Virus record (IMG/VR): IMGVR_UViG_3300018424_000092
Coordinates: 1-34,129 of that record
DNA from: a virus
Reading direction: 5' to 3' (one strand)
Length of the DNA: 34,129 nucleotides
The notes below the pieces were generated by a model. That model was given only the letters and a program-made list of their open reading frames with translations. It did no database searches and was not told where the DNA came from. Below are positions 4,514 to 18,400 of the stretch, one piece after another; position 1 is the first letter of the stretch, and the number at the start of each line of letters is the position of its first letter. The translations under genes were made by a program, and so were the position numbers.

Positions 4514-6451
4514 ATGACATTAGCAAATTTTTCAAATCTAGATTTCGACCAAATAAAACAAACAATTCGAGATTATATAAGATCGAATTCAAGTTTTACT
4601 GACTATGACTTTGAGGGGTCAAATCTTTCAGTCATTATCGATACGTTAGCTTATAACACATACATTACCTCATACAATGCTAACATGCTTAGCAATGAGG
4701 TTTTTATTGATAGTGCCACCTTAAGAGAGAATGTAGTTTCTCTTGCGAGGAACATTGGTTATGTGCCTAGATCAGTAACATCATCAAGAGCAAACATTAG
4801 TTTCTTTGTTGATATTACTGATCTTCCAATAAACAACGAGACAGCAGAAAATAAACCATTAAAATTAATTCTTCAGAAAGGAATTGTAGCAACTACAAAT
4901 TCTTTTGGTACTGGAACATCATCGCAATCATATACGTTTGCAATTCCAGAGACTATTACTGTACCTATTGTCAATAACATTGCAGAATTTAATAACATTG
5001 AAGTTATTGAAGGAACTTACATTACAGAATCATTCACAGTTGATACACAGATCCCAAATCAAAAATTCACCTTATCCAACCCAAACATCGATACTTCTAC
5101 TCTGAGTGTTTATGTAAGAGATAGTGAAGGATCTAGTGTAATTAGAAAATTCAATTTAACTAATACTATTTTTGATGTTGATTCAACATCTAGAGTATTT
5201 TACATTCAAGAAGTTGAGGATCAAAGATACGAACTTATTTTTGGTGATGGTGTTTTTGGTAAGAAATTAGATAATGGTAATGTTATTGAAGTTGCTTATA
5301 ATGTAAGTTCAGGCGAACTTTCAAATGGCGCATCTAATTTTAACTTTGCTGGTAGAATTCTTGATGATAGAGATAGATTAATTACACAAAATTTCTCTCT
5401 TGTAACTACAGATTCTGCTTCTCGTGGCGGAAAACCAATAGAATCTGTAGAATTTGTAAGAAAGTATGCACCAAGAATCTATGCCGCTCAAAACAGAGCA
5501 GTTACTGCTTCTGACTATGAATCCTTGATTCCAATAATTTATCCTGAAGCAGAATCAGTTTCTGTTTATGGTGGAGAAGATTTAAATCCTCCAAAGTATG
5601 GTAGAGTTTTTATTTCCATTAAACCAATTAATGGACAATTTATTTCAAACCAAGTAAAAGATAACATCAAAGCAAGAATCAAAAAATACAATGTTGCAGG
5701 CATTGTTCCTGAAATAGTTGATCTCAAGTATCTTTACATTGAATACGATACAGTAATTTACTTTGATACAAATAGAGCAAATTCAAGATCTGAAGTTTTG
5801 AGTGTTGTTTCCGATAACATTACAAAATACTCTCGGTCATCAGAATTGAATGCTTATGGGTCTAGATTTAAATACAGTAAGTTTTTGAATCTAATTGATA
5901 GTAGTAGCGCAGCAATTACTTCAAACATTACTAAAATAAGAATAAGAAGAGATTTGAAGGCAGAACTGAATAAGTTCTCTGAGTATGAAATTTGTTATGG
6001 CAATGCATTCCACTTACCAAATTGCAGCACTGGTTATAACATCAAGTCAAGTGCTTTCCAAATTGCAGGAGTGAATGGAAATGTGTATGTAACAGATTTT
6101 CCTATCGATAGTAAAACTGGGAAAATTGCAATTTTCAAAATTGAAAACGGTTCTCCAGTAATTGTAAAAAATAACGCTGGATCTATTGATTATGAGAAAG
6201 GAGAGATAAAATTAAGTATATTAAATATAACAGGAACACAAAAGACTAAAGGTGGTTTTGACATTATTGAAATTTCTGTAACTCCAAAATCTAATGATGT
6301 GATTGGATTGCAGGATTTATATTTGCAACTAGATATTAGTAACAGTGACTTAAATATTGTAGAAGATAACATTTCTTCTGGTAATGATGTTTCTGGTACA
6401 AATTACAGTGTAACGTCAAGTTATTCAAACGGTTCTTTAATTAGAAAATAA
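4514..6451 (+). CDS. gp6: Baseplate wedge subunit gp6
   Basis: This 645-residue protein is close to T4 gp6 (660 aa) and directly follows gp25, as in T4. The N-terminus (SNLDFDQIKQTIRDYIRSNS, then FTDYDFEGSNLSVIIDTLAYNT) is typical of the baseplate J/gp6 family. A later stretch, ARNIGYVPRS, also fits. A central FGDGVFGKKLDNGNVIEV (about residues 245-262) is the F-G-D-G-x-x-G-x-x-L motif of baseplate J proteins. gp6 forms the dimeric ring linking wedges and binds gp7 and gp25. No insertion is evident, which contrasts with the expanded genes that follow. The start directly abuts the gp25 stop. Confidence 0.95.
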   Translation: MTLANFSNLDFDQIKQTIRDYIRSNSSFTDYDFEGSNLSVIIDTLAYNTYITSYNANMLSNEVFIDSATLRENVVSLARNIGYVPRSVTSSRANISFFVDITDLPINNETAENKPLKLILQKGIVATTNSFGTGTSSQSYTFAIPETITVPIVNNIAEFNNIEVIEGTYITESFTVDTQIPNQKFTLSNPNIDTSTLSVYVRDSEGSSVIRKFNLTNTIFDVDSTSRVFYIQEVEDQRYELIFGDGVFGKKLDNGNVIEVAYNVSSGELSNGASNFNFAGRILDDRDRLITQNFSLVTTDSASRGGKPIESVEFVRKYAPRIYAAQNRAVTASDYESLIPIIYPEAESVSVYGGEDLNPPKYGRVFISIKPINGQFISNQVKDNIKARIKKYNVAGIVPEIVDLKYLYIEYDTVIYFDTNRANSRSEVLSVVSDNITKYSRSSELNAYGSRFKYSKFLNLIDSSSAAITSNITKIRIRRDLKAELNKFSEYEICYGNAFHLPNCSTGYNIKSSAFQIAGVNGNVYVTDFPIDSKTGKIAIFKIENGSPVIVKNNAGSIDYEKGEIKLSILNITGTQKTKGGFDIIEISVTPKSNDVIGLQDLYLQLDISNSDLNIVEDNISSGNDVSGTNYSVTSSYSNGSLIRK

Positions 6452-6457
6452 GATAAA

Positions 6458-9400
6458 ATGTTAGAAAAAAGAGTTAAAATTTCTTCCATACTGAACAATC
6501 AGTTACCAGAATTTGTTAGATCAGAATTTCCTCAATTATCGGAATTCTTATCCCAGTACTATAAGTCATTGGAATCTGGGGGTAATCCCTATGATTTAAT
6601 GAATAACATTGATCAGTATGTTAAAGTTGATAATATTGCAAATTTAATTAACTCTACTACATTATCTTCTAATGTTGAATTTTTTGATACTACTATTACT
6701 GTAGAATCCACTGCAGGATTTGCTGATAGTTATGGTCTCATTCAAATCGACAATGAAATCATTTCTTATGAAAGTAAAACTGCAACAACTTTTGAAAATT
6801 GCTACAGAGGATTTTCTGGAGTAACTTCGTATAATACCAATACATCAACTGACGAATTAACATTTTCAGAGTCTGAAACCGCAGAGCATACTTCAGGTTC
6901 CACCGTAATCAATTTAAATACTGTTTTATTATCCGAATTTTTCACAAAAGTAAAAACTCAAATTACTCCTGGATTCGAAAACAGATCATTTTTTGATGAT
7001 TTGAATAAGAGAACTTTTGTAAAGCAGTCTAATAACTTTTATAGTTCTAAAGGAACCAAAGAATCGTTTAGAATTCTATTTGGTGCATTATACGGCAAAC
7101 CTTCTGAAATAATTCTACCAAAAGATTATCTATTAGAACCTTCTGCATCTTCATATAGGGTAACAAAAGATTTTGTTGTTGAAAAAATTCAAGGCGATCC
7201 TTTAGATTTAGAGAATAGAACTCTCTATAATTTGGATGGTTCTAGTGGAACTGTAACATCAGTACAGGAAATTGAGATTTCTAATCTTTTTAGAGATAGT
7301 GTATTTCTTGATGATACATCAGAATTTTCTTCTGAAGCACTTACAAAGTCTTATTATCTTATTGGCATAGACTTTGATTATGATAAAGACATTGATGCCA
7401 GAGGAACAACCACAGGAAATTTCTCTATTCATCCAAAAACTAGATTAGTTTCTAGAGCATTTTCTGGAGATACTTATCTGGATGTAGATTCCACATTAGG
7501 ATTTCCAAGTAGCGGTTCTCTTTTGGTCAATCAACCAAATGGTTCTGTTGTAAACATTACTTATCAATCAAAAACAATAAATCAGTTTCTTGGTTGTGAT
7601 GGAATAAATCAAACAATAAATCCCAGAGAAGAGATAAAAGACACTTCATACTCTTTTGCTTTTGATGGAGATGATGAAATTAGAGTAAGGATTACTGGTG
7701 TAATTTCTGAATTAGATTATGATGATAGCAAAAACTTAAAAACTGGAGATGTTATAAAATCATCCACTTTAGGTAAGAGTGACTTAAATTCTCCGAAGTT
7801 TGATAGCTGGATTTATAATGTATCTTCTAGTTATGAGATTGAGAGCATTGTTGCATTAGAAGATACATCAGATAATACTTATCGTGTTAGAACTTATGAT
7901 AAAAATGATTTCAACATTGGCGACAGATTTGAATTAACCAATTCAAATGCATCTGGAATTATTCAAGCAGTAAACAATGAGAATACTGTAGTTATTAGGG
8001 GTCAAGGAGAGATACAAAAAGATTCTTCTGATAACTTCATTTTCACTTCTATTCGCAAATTAATTTCTAAACCAGAAATTGTAAATTATCCAGAATTGTC
8101 TATCTACAATTCAAATGTTTCGAATACTTATTATGATAGAACTGATGGATCTGTATATGTAACATCACCTTCATTGCCAAATTATAATGATACTAAAATT
8201 AGAATTACTGATCTGAGTGTCTCTGTATCTTCATTTGGAACTGATGATGAAAATAAAAAAACGATTATAAACTTAAACGTATCTGCATCACACTCATTTT
8301 TGACTGGTGATTTGGTTATACTAAAAGCAACTAATGGGCAAGAGATTGGTTATGTAAAGAGAATTGATGAGAAAACAATAAAAATTGCAAAAAATAAAGA
8401 ATTAATTATTTCAGATACCTTTTTAGATTTTTCAAATTATACTTCTACTGGAGCAAAAGTCGAATTCTTCAGATTCAATGAATTAAATCAAGATACTAAT
8501 TCTTATGAATCAAAATTATTGCAACCACAAAAGTTAATTAGAAAATTACAATCTCCAGTAAATACCAAAGAAATTTCTGAGACAAAATCAGGAGCTATTG
8601 GTATTTTCATTAATGGCGTAGAGATTCAAAATTATAAATCTGAAGATTATCTATACTATGGTGAAATAAAGTCTATAGATGTAACTTCTGGTGGTCTTGG
8701 GTATGATGTAATTAATCCACCAGAAGTAAGTATTGATTCTTCTTCCGGTTCTGGGGCAGTTGTTACTGCTTCTGTATCTGGTTCGTTGGAAAGAATTGAT
8801 GTTATAGATTCTGGATTCAATTACTTAGAAACTCCAAAGGTAATTATTGAAGGTGGTAATGGATCTGGAGCTAGCGCAGAAGCAAATTTAATACAATATG
8901 ATTATTCTAAATCAGTAATTGTTAATACGCAATCTCTTAGTGGAAATCAAATTACTTTTGAAGATGCTCATAATTTTTCCGACTTAGAAGAAGTGATTTA
9001 TGATCCAGGACAAAATAATGTAATTTCTGGATTATCCACGAACTCAACTTATTACGTTAAAGTAGTAGGAATTAACACGATAAAATTATATAATACAGAA
9101 GAAAGTTTTTCAAATGATGATTTTATTTCTATCGCAGCTTCTGGGGATTTAGGAAGTCAAACCTTCAAATCTAAACTGAAAAAAAGAAAAGTATCTTCTA
9201 TCAATGTTGTAAGTGGTGGTTCTGGATATACTAATAAAAAATTAATTGCTTTTTCATCAAAATCTGGAATTAACACTGCATCTGATACAATCACTATAAA
9301 AAATCATGGATTTGAGTATAGAGAAAAAGTTGTTTATACATCAAATGAAACTTCTATTGGTGGATTAACTACAAATACAACATATTTTGTAAATCCACTC

Positions 9401-12400
9401 GATAAAGATACATTTAGACTTTATGAAATTTCCTCTAGTGGTAACGAAGATTTTCTTTTAGAATCGGATCAATATGTAGATTTAACTTCTACTGGTGGGG
9501 AAGAACACATTTTCAATTATCCTCCAATAACAGTTAAAGTCATTGGAGATCTTCAAATTCCAACATCAAATACATCATCAACAAATTTCGAATGTGAAAT
9601 TCAACCCATTTTCAGAGGAGAAGTAAAATCATTATTTGTGGAAGATGGTGGATCACAATATGGAAATCAAGAAATTATTAATTATAGAGAGCAACCGAAC
9701 ATATTATTAAAATCTGGTAAAAATGGTGATGTTGGAGTAACTATTGAAAATGGAAGAATAACATCTGCGTTTGTTTTGGATCCTGGCATTGAATATAACT
9801 CACCTCCTACTTTAGTTGTTAATGGTGAAGGAAGAGGTGCAGTTTTAGTTCCAGTTATTCAATCTGGGCAAATTGTTGATGTAATTGTATCTTCTAGTGG
9901 AGTGGGATATAATAAAAATACTACCTCTGTAGATGTTTTATCCGCTGGAGAAGAAGCAAAGTTATTCACCAACATTCAATCTTGGAATATTCTAGCACCT
10001 AAAAGATATCCTTCACTTCTCAGTATATTCAATACTGCAAAGAACGGCGATGATGGTTATTTAATTGCTGGAAGTAGAGGAGGTCTTCAATATACACATT
10101 TTTATGCTAGTAGACCTTTAAGATCTCAACTTTTAAGTACTTATTTTGTTAATGGTGTTAAGTCATTCACATCAGATATTTTATCGGATGATCTTCAGGA
10201 AGGTAATGTTCTTTCTCATTCTGGGATAATTGGATGGGCATATGATGGAAATCCAATTTATGGACCATATGCATATGCAAATACTGATGGAACTGGTGGA
10301 ATAAAATTAATGACCTCGGGTTATAGATTGAATACTTCTACTAGTTCAAATAGACCTTCTGCTTCTGAATTTGGACTTGCATTTAACAATGGTCTATTTT
10401 TAGAAGATTATGTATTTGACAATTCTGGAGATCTTGATGTTCATAATGGAAGATTTTGTATAACGCCAGAATTTCCTAATGGTGTATATGCTTACTTTAC
10501 ATCATTCGAATCTGATTTAAATGATGATGGAGATAGAGTACCTTCTTTCCCATATTTGATTGGTAATAGTTATAAATCATTCCCAATTGACTTTAACTAT
10601 GATTTTACTTCAAATCAAGATCAACTTGACATAAACACTCAAAATTGGTTGAGAAATACGAAACCATATAATGAAGATAAAGAAAGAAGTACTTATGACT
10701 ATTTCTTGAATTCTTCAAATTTAACTATTGATTCTGAAGTTAAATCTACAACTTCTGGTAAAATTGAAGATTTAATAGTAAAAATTTCTGGTGATGGGTA
10801 TAAAGTTGGCGATTCTATAATTGCTAATGATAAAAATGACAAAATTGGAGAAGTATCTAAAATTTTAGGAAAAACTGTTGAAAGTATAGGTATTTCAACA
10901 ATCATTTCTATTCAGAATGTAGAGTTCTATAAAGAGAATTCTTCTTATGTTGGATATTCATCTTCTCCTCATAATTTTGTAGATAAAACTAATGTTAATG
11001 TATTTTCTCCTTTAGAATCTCCACAATATCTTTTAGCAAATGTAGACGAAAAAACTTTTAGATTATTTTCAGGAATTTCTTCAATTACCGATACTGGAAT
11101 TTCAACTTTCCTTTATGTTTCTGGAAATTTTTCTGAAGTTAGAGAAAATGACATTTATAAAATTGGAAATGAAGAAATAAAGATTCTCTCTATAGATTCA
11201 GTATCTTCTAGATTTAGAGTTCTCAGGGCACAAAATGGAACCAGTGGATTATCTTCATATTCTTCAGGTTCTATTCTTACAGAAAAACCTAGAAGAATTA
11301 AATTGAACTATAAAGTATCAAATACTTATAGTTCTGAGGTAAATAAAGAAATTTATTTCAATCCTTCAGAATCTGTGGGAATCGGTACTTCATTTGGTGT
11401 CGGAATAACATCTACGCTTTATTTTTCAAATCCAGGAGTAGGTGACACAACAGTAACAATTCCGACTAGAGCAATTTATCTTCCAAATCATGGATTGGAA
11501 AGTGGAGATTTGCTCTCATACACTACAAATGAAGGAGATTCTATTGAAGTATTAGAATATGGTTCTATTGTTTCTACTGGATTAACGTCATTTAACTCTC
11601 TTTACGCTACAAAATTTACTAATGACACTATTGGTTTATCTACACTTCCTGTAGGATTGAATTCTTTGGGTAACTATACTGGAATAGGTTCTACTCCAGC
11701 AAACTTACTTTTCTTTACTGGAATAGGAACTAATACATACCATAGTTTTAAAACTTCAAAGGATAATGTACTGACGGCAAAACTTTTGAAAAATATTGTC
11801 AATGTTTCAGTTGCAGAATCTCATGGTTTGTCTTTATTGTCTACTGTTGATGTAGAAGTTATACCTAAAAATACAAAGACAGTAGTAGTAAAATATAATG
11901 ATACTAATAGAAGATTTGTAATAGATCCGCTAAATGTTTCTTCTACAGATTTGCAAGATAATACATTAGTAATTAGTAATCATCAATTAAGTTTTGGAGA
12001 AAAGGTTTTATTTGAAAAGACTAGTGGATTTGATGGATTGGTGAATGAAAAACTTTACTATGTAACACCCGTGGATTCGAGTTCATTTAAACTTTCCACA
12101 AATTCTTACAATCTGAATAATAAAGTTTATGTAGATATTACATCTACTGGTACTGGAGGAGCAATTTCAAAAATTAATCCTGAAATAAATGTAGCAGAGT
12201 ATCAAAAATTAAAATTTGACTTATCCGATAGTAGTCTTTCCTATTCTACAGGAGGTTCTTCTTTAGAGGAAGCATTTGAACTAGAACTTTTCTTTGATGA
12301 GAATTTCTTAGATAAAATTTATCCTTCCAATAATGAAAGTTATAAAATAACAACTAATGGAAAAGTTGGAGTGGATGCTGATGCTAATTTAACATTAGAA

Positions 12401-15400
12401 ATAAATTCAGATACCAAGAAAAAATTATTTTACAAACTAACTCCACTTTTAACGGGAACAAATACTATTAAAAAGGAATTAATTGTTGATAATGATCAAA
12501 TTAACTTTAGTGCGATTAATTTAGTAGCAAGTAAATTTAATGGAACTTACAAAGTTACTGATGTAGTTGGTATTAATACATTCTCTTATGAATTGAGGAA
12601 TTATCCTGAGAAAGAATCTTATAATTCTTCAGAAGCAACTTTTAAATATTCAACAACAAATACCACTTTGACTGGACCAATTTCTGAAGTAGTATTGAAA
12701 AATAAAAACTTCGAATTTTCTTCAATACCAGAGATTTCTATACAAAGTGATTCTGGAAAGGATGGATATGTTTATGCATCTTCAGGTTCTATTGGTAAAA
12801 TCAAAACTTACTATTTTGATTCCATAGGTTTCAATTATTCAATAGATTCTACTATTAATCCTTCAGCAAAAATTCCAACTGTATTGGAATTAGATTCTTT
12901 GTCAATTTTTGATAAGGTAGAAGTTTTAACAAAAGGATTTTCCTATATTACCGATACTGATTTAGTAGTAATTGATGGATTGACAAAAAAAGTTGTTAAT
13001 GACGTTAAGTTGGAGTATTTACCAAGTGAAGGTAAAGTATCCATATTAAAAAATACTGCAGGAATAAATCAAGTTCAACCTAGATTAGTACCGATTTCTA
13101 ACTCAAATGGATTAAAAATTTCGAACATAACTTATGATTCCGTATTAAAAACTGTAACAGTTACACTAGAAACACAATTTAGTTCTTTTGATGATTTTCC
13201 TTTTGAAGTTGGGAATAAAGTTTTTATTGAAGGTGTTGCAATTAATGAACCAGAAATAGGAGTAGATGCAAAATCTTATAATTCATCAGAATTTGATTAC
13301 AATCTTTTTGAAATTACAGAAATTGATCCAAATATTGGCGGTATTAATGCAAACTTTACTTATAGTGTATCGGACTTTATTGAAACAGACCAAATCTTAG
13401 GAATTTTTAATTCTGATTTATCTAATGCTCAGGCAATACCAGAATCATATTTTCCAACTTTTAATTCTATACTCAAGCAATCTAATTTTATTGAAAGTGA
13501 AAGAATCATTTCAAACAACTCTACAGGAATTGTTCAAACTTGGAATTTCCAACCAGGTGTTCTTATAGTTGCTTCTTCGGATAAATTTGAAATTGGTGCT
13601 ACTTTAATTGGTGAAACAAGTGGAACTAAGTCTGTTATTAAAAACTTAATAGAGTCAAATGGTTACTATAAAATTTCCGATTCTTCAGATAGAAGAAAGG
13701 GGTGGAAATTCGAGAAAGGATTTTTAAATGACACTTTCCAAAGAATACATGATAACGATTACTATCAGTATTTTTCATATGTTGTTAAATCAGAAATTCC
13801 TTTAGAAACCTGGAATGACCCAGTTTCTTCTTTGAATCATACCGCCGGATTTAAGAAGTTCTCTACTTTAGAAATTCCATCATCTCCTGATGTTAATAGT
13901 GGAATCTCTACGGATCAAAATTTTGGATCTATAGGAGCGATTCAGAATTTAGATTCTGTTATTGATTTGGATTGCGTATTCAATTTTGATTTAGCTAGAG
14001 AAAACTTATTTACAATTGGAGATTTAACCACATCAAATCAAATTATCTTTAATTCCAGATCAATTCAAGATTATAAAGAATCTTCTGGAAATAGAGTTCT
14101 TGATATTGATGATATTTCAGAGTTTTTCAATAGTAACCCAAGATCTGAACCATTTACAGTGGTTAACAAAAAACCCTTTACTGACGTTCGTTATGTGAAG
14201 TATTTTGTTTCTGTAAGAGATCAGTTATTTTCTGATGAATCTATGTTCAACATAGTTTCTGTAATTCATGATGATTTATTTGTTTATGCAAATCAATATG
14301 CAAAAGTATATTCTAAAGATGACTTAGGTTATTTTGATGCTAGAATTGTTTCGGAAAACTTAGAATTGCTTTTCTATCCAGATAATTTTACTATCAATAA
14401 TTATAACTTGAACGTATGTAGTTTTAATTTGGATGAAACTATTTCTGGAATTGGAACATTATCTTTAGGTGATGTAGTATCACTAAACACCCATAAGACA
14501 ACTTTACCACAAGGAACATCAGGAATTTCTACAATTGTTTCTGTTGGAAGCACTTATAGAGCATTGAAACTTCACACTTTAATTTGTGATACTGATAATA
14601 GGGAATATGAATCCGTAGAGATGAATATTATTCATGATGATACTAATGTATATATCACAGATTATGCAAGTTTGGAGACAAATTTCTCATCTTCGTATGG
14701 AACTGGAATAGGAACATTTGATGCTTCTATTTCGGGTTCAGATCTGATAGTTTCATTTACACCAAATGTATCTACTGCTTCCACATATACAATAAATTCA
14801 TTGTCTATTGGAATTGCAAATACATCTGCAACTGGAGTGGCAACAAATGCAATGTTACAAAATTACATTGAATCCGAATACATTGCAATCTCTTCTTCAC
14901 CATCTCCATCTACAGTAGCAATTTCTTCTTTTGCTGGAAGTAATTACAATTCAGCATACTACGCAGTTTCTATTGAAGATTCTACAAATAATCAATACCA
15001 ATTTAGTGAAGTTGTATCTCTATTCAACCCAACTTTAGATACATCCGATCAAGTAGAGTATGGTATTGTAAATACTGGTTCTAATTTGGGAATTTTATCA
15101 ACTGGAACTATTGGTTCTGGTGCATCTGAAAAAGTTGTATTGTTCTTTACTCCAGATGCTGACATTGATTATGAAATAAGGTTGTTTAAGTTTGTTTTTG
15201 GAAATGCTCAGCAATATGATTTTATTGGAATTGAATCGGGCAAAACCGAAATTGAGCAGGATTTTGGATTATATACTGGAACTCTTAATGATGTTAAGAA
15301 GTCTTTTAATCTTACTCATCAAGATAATCCAATCTTCAAAAAAATCTTTGACGGGTCAAGCACAGATTATATTGATTTGGATGAAGATACTTTCTCAGTT

Positions 15401-18400
15401 CCAAATCACTTCTTTGCTACTGGAGAAGAGGTTGTATATAATCAGGGAGGAGAATTCGGTTCTCCAGTAGGAATAGCAACAACAACTATTCCTGGAATAG
15501 GTTCTACTGACATTCTTCCACCATCAGTTTATGTTGTCAAGATTAATGATTTAAGTATTAGAGTTTCTGGTTCTGCAACTGATGCATTAACCGTTCCTCC
15601 TGTTTACTTAGACATTACAAATACTGGAGTCGGAACAGATCATCAGTTTAATTCACTTAAGCAAAACACTAAATCATTAGTTTCTATCGATAATGTAATT
15701 CAATCTCCAGTAGTGTCTACTGCAAAAACTGCATTGCTTACAGCAGATGTAACAACTATTAATAACATTGTTCCTGTAGATAATGCATTAGAGTTGAATA
15801 GTGGAGATTATTTGAAGATCAATGATGAGATTGTCCAAATAAATGTTGTAAACTATCAAAACATTACAAATAATCTTTTAGTTACAAGAAATCAATTTGG
15901 AACAGTAGTTGACAATCATTTATTTGGAACTATTATTAGAAAAGTTCAGGCAAATTATAACATTGTAGATAATACAATTTATTTTGCAGAGGCACCTAAG
16001 GGAGAAGTTCCTAATGAAAACCCATCTGACCCAGAAGAAGTTGATTACAATACTATAAAAACTTCTTCAACATTTAGTGGGAGAATTTTCCTAAAGTCAG
16101 GAGTGGAAGGAACTGGAATAACTCCTTACAGCAATAACTACATCTTTGATTCTGTTTCCGATCAATTCAATGGCATTAATGATACCTTTACTATTCAGTC
16201 TGATGGACAAGATGTTGTGGGAATTTCTACTAATAATGGAGTTACTTTAATTGGAAGTGTTCTTCAGCAACCTGCTAGAGACAGTGTTATTCCAATTCAA
16301 GGTTCTTATGACCTTGTAGAGTCTGCAGGAATAACCTCTATAACCTTCACAGGAGACCCTGTACAAGCAAGTTATGATGTTAATACATCTAGCATACCCA
16401 GAGGTGGTATTATTGTTTCTGTTGGTTCTTCTGCCGGATTTGGATATCAACCATTAGTTTCTGCTGGTGGCACTGCCATTATTTCTGGTCTTGGAACAGT
16501 TTCTTCTGTAAGTATTGGAAATAGTGGATCTGGTTACAGAGCAGGAATTCAAACAGTAAATGTTGGTGTTACTACTGAAATTTCTGAAATTCCCACTGTT
16601 CAGTTTATTGGAACTGCCGTCGTCAACAATGGTAATGTTATTTCTGTAGACATTACAGAAAGTGTAGGTGGTTTCATAGCATCTATGCCTCCAACAGTAG
16701 TGTTTGATGCTCCATTAGCATACTCAAATATACCTCTGATTTATAGTTCATCTACTCCACAAGCAGGCATTGGTACACAGGCAACTATCGACATTCAAGT
16801 AAGTTTGGATAGTAGTGTTCTCAACTTCGAAATACAAAATTATGGGTATTCATACAAAAAAGATGACATTCTTACTGTTCCTATTAATGGACTAGAAGGA
16901 ATTCCAACAGATTCTTCATTATCATTCCAAGAATTCCAAATCTCTATTGAAGAAACATATGAAGATGAAATTGCTTCTTGGCATTTTGGTAAGATAATTT
17001 CTATTGACCCGATTGATGATTTGATTAATGGCAATAGAAGGTTCTTCCCTCTTAAAATTGATGGGAAACAAACTTCATTCGAAGCAAAACCAGGATCCAA
17101 TCTAAATCTTGCAAACAACTTTATTATTACTATCAATGACATTCTTCAAGTTCCAGGTGAATCTTACATCTTCAATGGAGGTAGTGTAATTGAGTTCATA
17201 GAAGCACCTCAATCTTTTGATGATAGAACATCAAAACTGACTAATGTAACTACTTCTAAGATTTTATTCTATGAAGGTACTAATGAGATTGATGTTAGAG
17301 ATGTTGATATTTTAGAAACTGTGAAAGTTGGCGATACCCTTAGATTGGATTCTGATGATCAAAATTTAAAAGAAAAATCTAGAGTTGTCAATGAAATTAT
17401 TTCATCAGATGCTGTTAGAACTAATGTTTATTCTGGTAGGGGAATTTCAGATGATGAAAATCTTCTCAGAAATGCAATTTGGTGTAAGCAAAGAAACGAT
17501 TTATTCTTGTCTTCAGCATCATTTGTTGGATCTGCAAGTTCTTCTAGAGGATTCTTAGTTTCTAAGGCAAGATCTTCTTTATCACCAAGTATAAACCCTT
17601 CTGCATACTTGATAAAAGATCTTTCTGTTTCCGATAATGTATTGTTTGTCGATAACTTAAAGACTTTCTTTGATAGTTTTGATGAACTTGGTGCAATTGA
17701 TGACTCCTTTAAAACCATTAAAATCTTCAATCAAGATAATTTGGTTTCGTGTGCAGCTACTGCTGTAGTATCTTCGGCAGGAACGATAACTTCTATAGAA
17801 ATCAATGAAGGTGGTATTGGTTACAGTACAACACCTTCAGTTACAATTTCATCTCCAGTTGGAGTTGGAACAACTGCTACTGCTACTGCAACATTATCTG
17901 GTTCTTCAGTTTCTGGAATAAGTCTTACAAATTCTGGTTCTGGTTATACATCATCTACACCACCATCAGTCCTTGTAGAGTTCCCAGAAAGAACTTTTGA
18001 AACTATTGATAAAGTGGAGTATGAAGGAGACTTTGGTATTGTTACTGGAATTGCAACTACTTCTATTGTTGGAGTAAATACTGGAATAATCTTTGATTTG
18101 TTTATCCCAGAAAACTCATTTATTAGAGATTCTGAAATAACGGGTTCTGCATCTACTTCTATAAGTGGGATTCAGACTGGATACTACTTCACTATTAGAA
18201 ATAGTAATGTTGGTTATGGATTAACTTCACTCGATGAAAATGATGAAATTATTGGAGTTGGATCTACATTCATAGATAATGTTTATAGAGTATCACAAGT
18301 TTCTATTGCACAAACTACAGTTACTGGAGTAGGAACTACATCTATTGCACAAGTAGTTGTAAGCGTATCTGATTACAATGGTCTAGTAAGTTTGGGACAA

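Noticed and set aside
11338-11345. GGTAAATA inside the giant gene as a promoter
   Set aside because: It is mid-gene with nothing downstream to drive. It shows that the GGTAAATA variant alone is weak evidence.
15192-15470. Plus-strand 92-codon frame inside the giant gene
   Set aside because: It is an out-of-frame shadow, rich in Leu and Ile because of AT-rich codons, with no ribosome site.
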